Assembly: GCA_045636865.1 (NCBI GenBank) | Contig: JAZTYJ010000001.1 | Location: 1 to 64,000, forward strand | DNA from: SIG480 sp045636865 | Lineage (GTDB): Bacteria; Bacillota; Clostridia; Oscillospirales; JAAYXM01 | Reading direction: 5' to 3' | DNA length: 64,000 nt | In this document: positions 1 through 7,081 of the stretch, piece by piece | Layout of the letters: each line of letters opens with the position of its first letter | Position numbering within the stretch: position 1 is the stretch's first letter | Notes under the pieces: generated by a model | Seen by the model: only the letters and a program-made list of their open reading frames with translations | Databases searched by the model: none | What the model was told of the DNA's origin: nothing | Program-made: the position numbers and the translations under genes

Positions 1-1290
1 AGAGCAAGAGTAAAATATTCTGCTCGCCCCGAAGTGAGACAAGGGCTTGTGGAATATAACGAAAAGCAACTGCAAGAAAACAGCCGTCAAGCGATATATG
101 ACAGGGTATATGAAGAGGAGATGAAGAAAAATCCGGAAAAACCATATCTTGCGGCAACACTTGCAGCACAAAGAGCGGACGTGGATGAAAACGAAGAGCG
201 AAGCGAAAAGTTTGCAGACATCCGCGCAAATGCGGATAAGCGCGACTGGACTTCGCAGAACACATCTGCCCTCTTACTTGACAGTTCCAATGAAATTTTA
301 ACCGAAAGGGAACAGAGTGTAAAATTCCCAAATACCCTTCTTCAGGAGAAACCTCAAGATTACGGCTTGAAATTTCCGAATACGGAGCTTCGTGCATCAC
401 CAATAGATATGAATCTTAGATTCCCAAATACCCATCTTAAGGCAAAAACTGAGGATTACGATGCCTTCCGCGAAAGGTTTAATGACCTGTACGGAGAGAA
501 AGAAAAAGAGGAACAGAGTGAGACTCAAATATTACCTAAGAGGAACAATGCACAAAGTTTGCATAATGCAGACACAAACGAAGATTATAGAGATGCGAAT
601 TTGTGGGATTTGATTGTTAATTCAGCCAAAAAGGGATATTATGATGATCAATATGGTGAAGAACTTTACAAGCAAATGATGGGACAAAAAAACGATGCTG
701 GAAAGTATCAAAATATCCTTGATGGAGAAGATTATCGTTTCAACAATGACGACGTTTTGAAAAAAGGCATATCAAATTTCTTCGAAGATAGGGGTAGAGA
801 GTTCCGAAGAATAAAAGCAAAGGATGCAATAAATATGGTCACTGCTGGAGCTTTAGGCGGAGCTGGCTTGGCTTTATCTGCAGGGCAACTTGGACCACAA
901 GTGCTTGTGCCTGAAGAGGCGTTAACCATACCAAGTGCAGCTATAATTGGTGCAAAAGCAGGTTTTGATTCAATAAATATGGTCGCAGATCATAGAGTTG
1001 GAGGAGGTCATACATATAAAGAAATGCTTGATGCAGGTGTATCTCAGGACACTGCGAGAAGTTTTGCAATGGGAGCAGAATTTGTTAATGGAGTTATAGA
1101 CTTCATTACAGATGAAGAGATTATTAAAGCGATTAATTTGCTTTCATCAAAGAATGAAAAAAGTGATTTGTTTGAAATTCTTTTTGAAGAATTATTGAAG
1201 CGTAAAATTGATAAAGAAAGGGAACAAACACAGGATCGTATTAGAGAGAAAGGAGTTGAATATGCGATAGAAAGAGATTTTAGACAATAA
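1..1290 (+). CDS. Fragment (3' end) of a large mobile-element 'polyvalent'-type protein
   Basis: The frame is open from the first base, so this is the C-terminal part of a longer protein; the GTG at 34 has no ribosome binding site and is probably internal. The N-terminal half is charged and low-complexity, with three tandem 16-residue repeats built on a (K/R)FPNT core. The C-terminal half has a Gly/Ala-rich hydrophobic stretch (about residues 270-310 counted from position 34) followed by a segment reading roughly YKEMLDAGVSQDTARSFAMG. That Ala/Gly-rich 'EMLDAG...A' style is common in the very large multidomain proteins of phages and integrative elements of gut Clostridia. No catalytic domain is recognisable. 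A hairpin terminator follows directly. The family call is inference from composition and motif style; an exported polymorphic toxin tail is the main alternative. Confidence 0.5.
   Translation, partial: RARVKYSARPEVRQGLVEYNEKQLQENSRQAIYDRVYEEEMKKNPEKPYLAATLAAQRADVDENEERSEKFADIRANADKRDWTSQNTSALLLDSSNEILTEREQSVKFPNTLLQEKPQDYGLKFPNTELRASPIDMNLRFPNTHLKAKTEDYDAFRERFNDLYGEKEKEEQSETQILPKRNNAQSLHNADTNEDYRDANLWDLIVNSAKKGYYDDQYGEELYKQMMGQKNDAGKYQNILDGEDYRFNNDDVLKKGISNFFEDRGREFRRIKAKDAINMVTAGALGGAGLALSAGQLGPQVLVPEEALTIPSAAIIGAKAGFDSINMVADHRVGGGHTYKEMLDAGVSQDTARSFAMGAEFVNGVIDFITDEEIIKAINLLSSKNEKSDLFEILFEELLKRKIDKEREQTQDRIREKGVEYAIERDFRQ
316..459 (+). repeat. Three tandem 48-bp (16-residue) coding repeats
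   Basis: Three consecutive in-frame units encode (S/G/N)(V/L)(K/R)FPNT followed by a charged tail ending in Asp-Tyr or Asp-Met. They are diverged at the DNA level but in exact register, so this is an old amplification of a short peptide motif and not a recent slippage product. Confidence 0.8.
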
Positions 1291-1295
1291 AACAG

Positions 1296-1324
1296 CAAGA
1301 GCGCTTCGTTCAGAGGCGCTCTTG
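1296..1324. terminator. Terminator between convergent genes
   Basis: A perfect 9-bp inverted repeat (CAAGAGCGC / GCGCTCTTG) lies six bases after the stop of the polyvalent-type fragment and is followed by a short T-rich stretch. It could also serve the convergent membrane-protein gene. Confidence 0.7.
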
Positions 1325-1346
1325 TGAGATTTTACAATAAAATTAG

Positions 1347-1835
1347 CTAAACTTCTTTATTATCTTGAGTGATTAGAGAGTTCCATTTTTTAATAAAGTG
1401 AGAAACTATACGGGAAGAGAAGAAAAATAGGGAGAGAATATAAGAATGAGAAAGAATGAATGTTAAACAATCACGAAATGTCGAAAAAGAATAAGTCAAA
1501 TAAATGGAGTGTGGTTTAGATAATTTATATATCTCATAAATCACATCGGAGATAACATCAAAGATTGAAACAACAAAACATGAGAAAAGAATTTTTTTAA
1601 AAATATGTGCTCCTTTAAAGTTTTTTTGTGAATCAGCTGAACATTTATACTTTTCTCTTGCATACAATAGAAAAAATAAGATGGCAAGCGGAAAGAAAAA
1701 CGAAATAAGAAGAAATCCACCGAACAAAGAGTATATTTTTGAAAACACTTTGGATATCGATAAAAAAGTAAAAATAAAGTCAAAAGAAAGAATTGCAAAT
1801 ATTATGAAGAAGAAAAAATAGATTGCTTTTTTCAC
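1347..1835 (-). CDS. AT-rich multi-pass membrane protein of unknown function
   Basis: This is a 162-residue protein rich in Phe, Ile, Leu and Ser, with about four hydrophobic segments and a lysine-rich loop near residues 60-80. The GTG at 1835 is chosen because a GGGGAGTG ribosome binding site lies just upstream; the frame extends to 1874 but that start has no such site. The DNA is visibly more AT-rich than the housekeeping genes nearby, and the gene faces the mobile-element fragment, which suggests acquired DNA. I recognise no family. A bacteriocin or toxin immunity protein, or plain cargo, would fit the setting, but nothing in the sequence proves either. Confidence 0.5.
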   Translation of the reverse strand: MKKAIYFFFFIIFAILSFDFIFTFLSISKVFSKIYSLFGGFLLISFFFPLAILFFLLYAREKYKCSADSQKNFKGAHIFKKILFSCFVVSIFDVISDVIYEIYKLSKPHSIYLTYSFSTFRDCLTFILSHSYILSLFFFSSRIVSHFIKKWNSLITQDNKEV

Positions 1836-1901
1836 TTTTAACACTCCCCAAATTTGATATATAAAGTATAACAAAAAAGTATAAATATTTCAACTTCAAA
1901 G

Positions 1902-2525
1902 ATGTTTGATCCTGAATATTTGTCCTATGTCGAAAAAGGTTCGCAAGCGCCTCCGCGAACAGTTCTCTCATTTAAAGATACCCTCGGAAAGGAAATAACA
2001 AGATACATAAACGACCCGGATTATGCAAGGAGATACCGTGCGGATGATTATAATTATCAGGACGTAAAAAGACTTGATAAACTGACTGATGATGAAAAGA
2101 ATGTTATCCGCGCAATGGCATCAAAGGGCGATTATGAGGGAATAGAGGGGTATTACGGCCTGATTGAGCGCGACCTCAACGAACGGGTGCAGAACGAGAG
2201 AAACGCAAAAGTAAGAGAGTTTTCTTATGATTATCCGGTTCTGGCAGGAGTAGGCAATGTCGCATCAAGCTTTGCAACGCCGTTTGCATTTTTTGAAAAT
2301 GCAGGACAGGCAATAAAGAAAAAAATAAGGTCCGTATGTGTCTGCAGGTGGGAAATGGAAGAGAAAGTCAGATTTTATTTTTGCTTCGAGGGTGAAAAAG
2401 AAAGACCTGATTTGAAACCAAATTACAAAGGATGGACGGTTTGGGCAACTGTTGACGTTGATAAAGAAACAGCAGAAGTAACAGTTATCGAATGCGTGCT
2501 ACCAAACGGAGAAAGAATAAAGTAG
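1902..2525 (+). pseudogene. Probable remnant of a second polyvalent-type protein, fused to an unrelated short tail
   Basis: The open frame starts without a ribosome binding site and begins abruptly inside a protein-like sequence (it is open back to 1872). Residues 1-140 are charged helices followed by a short hydrophobic segment (VLAGVGNVASSFATPFAFF), the style of internal segments of large phage or ICE proteins. In that family such a segment usually precedes the type of sequence seen at 1-1290, so this is likely a broken second copy. After about residue 145 the style changes to a compact beta-rich tail of about 56 residues starting at a possible ATG near 2356. That tail could be a separate small protein or a fusion scar. 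No function is assigned. Confidence 0.45.
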
Positions 2526-2538
2526 TCCAAAACCTGCG

Positions 2539-2567
2539 ACAGAGCAAGGGTAAACCCCTTGCTCTGT
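2539..2567. terminator. Bidirectional terminator
   Basis: A 12-bp perfect stem (ACAGAGCAAGGG / CCCTTGCTCTGT) with a five-base loop and T-rich flank separates the remnant frame from the convergent phosphatase gene. Confidence 0.8.
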
Positions 2568-2578
2568 TTCTGTGTTTT

Positions 2579-3031
2579 CTATTTAGTTAAGAAATCAAGA
2601 AAAGCCGTGCATCCTTCATAAATGTCGGTGTAGGTGATTTCAAACTCGCCCGTATACCATGGGTCTGAAACGTCGCGGTCAGAGCCTGTATAGGACATAA
2701 GCTTTGAAAGTTTTGAGTCGGGGTCATCCCTGAAAATCAGAAGTGCATTTCTGACATTTCTTGAATCCATACAGATAAAGTAATCATACTTGTCGTAATC
2801 ATCGCGGCGAAGCTGAACGGCATACTTTGAGTCGTCTGAAAGACCGTGCCGCGCAAGCTCGCGTTTTGCAGGCGGATAAATCGGGTTCCCGATTTCCTCT
2901 GTGCTCGTTGCGGATGACACTATCAGAAAGTCGTTTTCAAGTCCGCGCTCGGATACAAGTTTTTTCATAATGAGCTCTGCCATAGGGGAACGACAGATGT
3001 TTCCGTGGCAGACAAACATAATTCTTGTCAT
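2579..3031 (-). CDS. Low-molecular-weight protein-tyrosine phosphatase
   Basis: The 150-residue protein has the usual length of this family. The P-loop signature C(X5)RS is at residues 8-15 (CHGNICRS), and the general-acid Asp lies in a DPW motif near residue 123, so all catalytic residues are present. It should dephosphorylate phosphotyrosine in the cytoplasm; in Gram-positives such enzymes often oppose tyrosine kinases of polysaccharide export, but no kinase is visible here. The ATG at 3031 follows an AGGAGA site; the longer open frame upstream overlaps mntP out of frame and is ignored. It lies 14 bp behind mntP and is probably co-transcribed with it. Confidence 0.9.
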   Translation of the reverse strand: MTRIMFVCHGNICRSPMAELIMKKLVSERGLENDFLIVSSATSTEEIGNPIYPPAKRELARHGLSDDSKYAVQLRRDDYDKYDYFICMDSRNVRNALLIFRDDPDSKLSKLMSYTGSDRDVSDPWYTGEFEITYTDIYEGCTAFLDFLTK

Positions 3032-3045
3032 AAAGTGAAATCTCC

Positions 3046-3630
3046 TTAAAAAATACCTGTCAAAAGAATTTCGATTCCGATAAATACGAGAATCATTCCA
3101 CCGAAGATGCTCGCTTTGTTTGAAAGACGCGTGCCGATGTGCTTTCCGATAGCGATGCCTGCAAAACAGATGCAGAAGGTAACTGCGGCAATTATCGACG
3201 AAAACAGAAGTGCGGCAGGGAAGGTGTATTCCGAAATGGTAAATCCTACCGAAAGTGCGTCGATTGACGTTGCTATCCATTGAAGAACAAGTGCGCCAAC
3301 GGTAACTGCGGTGCATTTTTCTTCGCGTTTTGGATGTGAGATTCCGTCGTAGAGCATATTTCCGCCGATATATATTAGAAGAATAAAGGCAATCCACGGG
3401 ATGTATTTATGAAGCTCCGAAAAAAACGAGACGAGAGCGTGGAGACACGCCCAGCCGAGCATCGGCATAAGTGCCTGGAAAACGGCAAAACCACCTGCCA
3501 CAAAAATCATTCTGCGTTTTGACATGCACGGCTCATTAAGCCCGTTTGCGAGAGAGACGGAAAAGGCGTCCATAGCAAGCCCCACTCCGAAGAGAATGCT
3601 GTTTAAAAAGAAAATGAAATTAAAGTCCAT
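3046..3630 (-). CDS. mntP: MntP-type manganese efflux pump
   Basis: A 194-residue integral membrane protein with about six transmembrane helices in two related halves. It carries the family's conserved Asp motifs, DAFSVSLANG near residues 20-29 and a second SIDALSVGF motif about 100 residues later. Family members export Mn(II). The ATG at 3630 follows an AGGAC site. A near-consensus sigma-A promoter lies 41 bp upstream. I found no yybP-ykoY (manganese) riboswitch in the short leader, so any metal control would have to come from a protein regulator. Confidence 0.9.
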   Translation of the reverse strand: MDFNFIFFLNSILFGVGLAMDAFSVSLANGLNEPCMSKRRMIFVAGGFAVFQALMPMLGWACLHALVSFFSELHKYIPWIAFILLIYIGGNMLYDGISHPKREEKCTAVTVGALVLQWIATSIDALSVGFTISEYTFPAALLFSSIIAAVTFCICFAGIAIGKHIGTRLSNKASIFGGMILVFIGIEILLTGIF

Positions 3631-3670
3631 AGCTGTCCTCCGTTGGTTGAAATACGGATACGTGAGAATA

Positions 3671-3699
3671 AGTATAACACCGCAAAAACGGCTTGTCAA
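3671..3699 (-). promoter_or_regulatory. Sigma-A promoter for mntP and the phosphatase
   Basis: Read on the minus strand, TTGACA and TATACT are separated by exactly 17 bp, about 40 bp upstream of the mntP start. Confidence 0.8.
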
Positions 3700-3739
3700 A
3701 TCTACTCAAAAATAAATGTGAAAAATTTATCAAAAGGGG

Positions 3740-3768
3740 TTTAAAAACAGAAAAAAGTGTGCTATAAT
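3740..3768 (+). promoter_or_regulatory. Extended -10 promoter for the antiporter operon
   Basis: TATAAT is preceded by TGC (extended -10), with a weak TTTAAA -35 at 17 bp. It lies about 50 bp upstream of the antiporter start. Confidence 0.65.
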
Positions 3769-3819
3769 CTCCAAGGTGCAATTTAGTACTATATGTATAA
3801 GAAAGAAGAGATTGAAAAA

Positions 3820-5118
3820 ATGAGTACACTTTTGTCAGTATCAATGGCGCTTCTGGCAGGTCTTTTGATGACACGAGTATTTAAGTATCTTAAATTACCT
3901 GCTGTTACGGCATACCTTATTGCCGGCGTTCTTGTAGGGCCGTATTGCCTCGGTGCGTTTGGTATCAAAAATCTTGGTTTTGCATCAGCAGACCAGGTTA
4001 ACGCGCTTTCGCTTATTTCGGAGGTTGCGCTCGGATTTATCGCATTCTCAATCGGTAATGAGTTCCGTCTTGATGATCTTAAAAAGACAGGTCACCAGGC
4101 ATCCGTTATCGGTGTTCTGCAGGCTTTTGTTGCAACGCTTTTTGTTGATATTGCGCTCGTTGCCATACATATGATCGCGCCCGATAAGCTTTCTGTTGCC
4201 CAGGCTATCACCCTCGGCGCAATTGCAACTGCAACAGCTCCTGCTGCAACGCTTATGGTTGTCCGCCAGTATAAGGCAAAAGGTCCGCTTACAGATCTTC
4301 TCCTTCCGATTGTCGCACTTGACGATGCTGTGGGTCTCATTGTTTTTGCAGTATCTTTCGGTATCGCAAAAACTCTTATAACTGGAACCATTGACATGGT
4401 TTCAATTATCGTAACGCCGCTTGTTGAGATTTTTGCATCGCTCACTCTCGGCGCAATTATGGGATGGATTCTCACTCAGATAGAAAAGCTCTTCAATTCA
4501 AATACAAACCGTCTTAACATGAGCATTGCAATGGTATTTCTTACGGTTGCGCTTTCAATGACGGAGTTTACTGTTTTCGGCATTCACGTAAGCTTCTCAT
4601 CACTTCTTGTCTGCATGATGCTCGGTACGATATTCTGCAACACCTGTCCGCTTTCTGAGGATGTTATGGAAGCTACGGACAAGTGGACATCACCGGTATT
4701 TGCACTCTTCTTTGTTATAAGCGGTGCAACACTTGAGCTTAATGTCTTTGCCGATATCGCAATTGTCGGAATCGGTGCTGTGTATATCATTTTCAGATCT
4801 CTTGGAAAATATTTCGGAACATATGCAAGTGCAAAGATGACAAAGTGCACACCGAACACCTGCAAATACCTCGGTATAACACTTCTTCCGCAGGCGGGTG
4901 TTGCGCTCGGAATGTGTGCGACGGCTATGCAGCTTGGCGCGCAGGGAAATCTTATCAGAAACATTACTCTCTTTGCAGTTCTCATTTATGAAATCTTCGG
5001 ACCGGTCTTCACAAGATGGGCACTCACAAAGGCGGGAGACATTGTTCCGATGTCTGATGAGGTCAAGAATCGCCGTGAGACAAAGCTTCGTCTTGCAAAA
5101 GAGAACGCTGAAAAGTAA
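3820..5118 (+). CDS. CPA2-type monovalent cation:proton antiporter
   Basis: A 432-residue membrane protein with 12-13 hydrophobic helices, without C-terminal TrkA domains. The N-terminal segment (KLPAVTAYLIAGVLVGP) is the first conserved motif of the CPA2/KefB-like family, and the ALDDAVGL motif (about residue 160) supplies the paired Asp residues used for proton-coupled Na+ or K+ exchange. The ATG at 3820 sits behind an AGAAGAG site; the in-frame ATG at 3793 has no good site. It is followed after 23 bp by a ClC transporter, suggesting joint cation and anion homeostasis. The ion specificity is not readable from sequence. Confidence 0.85.
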   Translation: MSTLLSVSMALLAGLLMTRVFKYLKLPAVTAYLIAGVLVGPYCLGAFGIKNLGFASADQVNALSLISEVALGFIAFSIGNEFRLDDLKKTGHQASVIGVLQAFVATLFVDIALVAIHMIAPDKLSVAQAITLGAIATATAPAATLMVVRQYKAKGPLTDLLLPIVALDDAVGLIVFAVSFGIAKTLITGTIDMVSIIVTPLVEIFASLTLGAIMGWILTQIEKLFNSNTNRLNMSIAMVFLTVALSMTEFTVFGIHVSFSSLLVCMMLGTIFCNTCPLSEDVMEATDKWTSPVFALFFVISGATLELNVFADIAIVGIGAVYIIFRSLGKYFGTYASAKMTKCTPNTCKYLGITLLPQAGVALGMCATAMQLGAQGNLIRNITLFAVLIYEIFGPVFTRWALTKAGDIVPMSDEVKNRRETKLRLAKENAEK

Positions 5119-5141
5119 GGCTTTTTCGGGAGAGATAAACT

Positions 5142-6380
5142 TTGGATAAAATTAAAGGTTCGCTTCAGTATCTGAAAGGTTTTCTGAAGTGGCTCGTTAT
5201 TGCGTTGTTGCTTGGCTCGGTCGGAGGCCTCGTTGGTGCGGTGTTTCATATTTCGATTGATGAGGTAACGCATCTTCGTGAAGCAAACCCGTGGTTGGTC
5301 GCCGGTTTGCCGCTTGGAGGTCTTGCGATATGCGCGCTTTATAAGCTTTCAAAAACAAAGATAGATACAAACCGTGTTATAGAATCGGTAAGAGGAAAAA
5401 CGAATATTCCATTCATTATGGCACCTCTCATATTTATCGGAACCGTGATAACTCACCTTTTTGGCGGTTCTGCAGGTCGTGAGGGTGCGGCGCTCCAGCT
5501 CGGAGGAAGTCTCGGATACAACATCGGTAAGCTCTTTCGTCTAAATGAGCGGGATATGCGGATTATCGTCATGACGGGAATGAGTGCTGTTTTCTCGGCG
5601 CTGTTCGGAACGCCGATCACCGCAACGATCTTCTCGCTTGAGGTAACAAGTGTCGGTGTAATGTATTATGCAGGCTTGTTTCCGTGTATGATTTCGGCAT
5701 TTGTTGCAGCGGCAATTTCTGGAAAATTTGGTCTTTCGCCCGTGCATTTTGTGTTATCAGAAAACATTTCGCTATCTCCCATATCTGCTCTTTCTGCCGC
5801 GGCAGTTGCGATTCTGTGTGCGTTTGTAAGTGTGCTCTTCTGTTACACCATTGAAAAGGGAGAACATTTTTCGAAGAAGTTTGTAAAAAACGATTACGTC
5901 AGAACGTTTGCAGGCGGTGCGCTTATAGTTGTGCTCACTTTTGTTGTCGGAAATACCGATTATAACGGCGCCGGAATGCATATTATTGAAGCTGCGATGA
6001 ACGGAAATGCAGTTCCGTATGCGTTTTTGCTGAAAATACTGTTTACGGTTATAACCATTGCCGCAGGCTTCAAGGGTGGAGAAATCGTTCCGACGTTCTT
6101 CATAGGCGCAACGTTTGGTTGTACGGTAGCACCGCTTTTCGGAATGTCTCCGACAGTCGGTGCGGCGATAGGCTTTGTTGCACTTTTCTGTGGCGTTGTA
6201 AACTGTCCGATTGCGTCGATGATTCTGGCGTTTGAAGTTTTCGGCGCAGAGTCGTTGCCCGTTATGGCACTTGTTTGTGCTGTCACATATATCTTCTCCG
6301 GCTACAGCAGCCTTTATAAGAGCCAGAAGATTATGTATTCAAAAATTGAAGCAAAGTTCATAAATGCAGATACAAAATAG
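5142..6380 (+). CDS. ClC-family anion transporter, possibly a CLC-F fluoride/proton antiporter
   Basis: A 412-residue ClC-fold membrane protein. The gating-glutamate motif is GREGA (in GSAGREGAALQ), and the later GGEIVPTFFIG matches the family's GGxFxP region. In the segment aligned with the E. coli proton-glutamate helix (here TPITATIFSLEV) the position of Glu203 is Val. Loss of that Glu and a GREG(T/A)ALQ gate are features I associate with the fluoride-exporting CLC-F branch, so fluoride export is a plausible but unproven role. The start is TTG at 5142 with a GGGAGAG site. It lies in an operon with the cation antiporter. No fluoride riboswitch is visible upstream. Confidence 0.85.
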   Translation: MDKIKGSLQYLKGFLKWLVIALLLGSVGGLVGAVFHISIDEVTHLREANPWLVAGLPLGGLAICALYKLSKTKIDTNRVIESVRGKTNIPFIMAPLIFIGTVITHLFGGSAGREGAALQLGGSLGYNIGKLFRLNERDMRIIVMTGMSAVFSALFGTPITATIFSLEVTSVGVMYYAGLFPCMISAFVAAAISGKFGLSPVHFVLSENISLSPISALSAAAVAILCAFVSVLFCYTIEKGEHFSKKFVKNDYVRTFAGGALIVVLTFVVGNTDYNGAGMHIIEAAMNGNAVPYAFLLKILFTVITIAAGFKGGEIVPTFFIGATFGCTVAPLFGMSPTVGAAIGFVALFCGVVNCPIASMILAFEVFGAESLPVMALVCAVTYIFSGYSSLYKSQKIMYSKIEAKFINADTK

Positions 6381-6383
6381 ATA

Positions 6384-6413
6384 AAACTCGCGGTTGATAT
6401 AAACCGCGAGTTT
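6384..6413. terminator. Bidirectional terminator
   Basis: A perfect 12-bp stem (AAACTCGCGGTT / AACCGCGAGTTT) with T and A tracts at both ends lies between the convergent ClC and hexapeptide-transferase genes. Confidence 0.9.
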
Positions 6414-6415
6414 TT

Positions 6416-7081
6416 TTACTTTCTCAAAACTATTGTGTCTGCATTTTTTACTATGCAGTCTGAAGGGTAAACACCGCGAAGCGGTGTGAGGGGATAGACT
6501 GATGTGTTCTTTCCGATTACCGTTCCGGGATTCAATACACATCCGCATCCGACATCGGCACGGTCTCCTAAAATTGCGCCGACCTTTCGAAGCCCTGTCT
6601 GAAACTCCTCGTCGCCGTGAACAACAACGGAGGTTTTGTCGGATTTGAGATTTGAGCAGATGCTTCCTGCGCCCATATGAGCAAAGTTTCCGAGGATGGA
6701 ATCTCCGACGTAGTTATAATGCGGCACCTGAACATTGTCAAGAAGGATGGAGTTTTTAAGCTCCGTCGAATTTCCGATAACGCACTTTCTGCCGGTTATA
6801 ACGTTTCCGCGGATAAATGCACCCGGGCGGATTTCTGTATCATCCCCGATAATAGCGGGAGCTTCTATAACCGCAGACGGGTAAATCTTTACGTTCTTCC
6901 CAATGAATACATTTTCGGAAATTTCCGAAAAGTCAGAGAGCTTGCCTGAGTCTTTGAGAGCCTTTATATGAGATGAAATGTCGGGCAGCATCTCCCAAGG
7001 GTAGAAATGTGTTGAAAATAGTGTGTTAAGATATTCAACTTTACACTCGAAAAGTTCTGATGTCAGAACGGTTTTCCTCAT
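6416..7081 (-). CDS. Left-handed beta-helix (GlmU C-terminal-like) nucleotide-sugar protein
   Basis: The 221-residue protein has an N-terminal helical region of about 55 residues followed by hexapeptide repeats of the left-handed beta-helix type (for example VFIGKNVKI, AIIGDDTEIRPGAFIRGNV, SVYPLTPLRG). This matches the acetyltransferase end of GlmU, but the pyrophosphorylase domain is missing. It overlaps the phosphoglucosamine mutase gene by four bases (ATGA), so the two are translationally coupled and likely act in the same UDP-GlcNAc route. Clostridial proteins of this size are commonly annotated as UDP-GlcNAc pyrophosphorylase-like; whether it transfers acetyl, transfers a nucleotide, or only binds cannot be told here. 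Confidence 0.75.
   Translation of the reverse strand: MRKTVLTSELFECKVEYLNTLFSTHFYPWEMLPDISSHIKALKDSGKLSDFSEISENVFIGKNVKIYPSAVIEAPAIIGDDTEIRPGAFIRGNVITGRKCVIGNSTELKNSILLDNVQVPHYNYVGDSILGNFAHMGAGSICSNLKSDKTSVVVHGDEEFQTGLRKVGAILGDRADVGCGCVLNPGTVIGKNTSVYPLTPLRGVYPSDCIVKNADTIVLRK

Noticed and set aside
2579..3397. A 272-residue extended phosphatase with an Arg/His-rich N-terminus
   Set aside because: The extension is an out-of-frame reading of mntP; the true start is at 3031 with an AGGAGA site.
3631..3792. Possible yybP-ykoY manganese riboswitch before mntP, or fluoride riboswitch before the antiporter/ClC operon
   Set aside because: The divergent region is only about 160 bp and holds two ordinary promoters; the conserved cores of neither riboswitch are visible.
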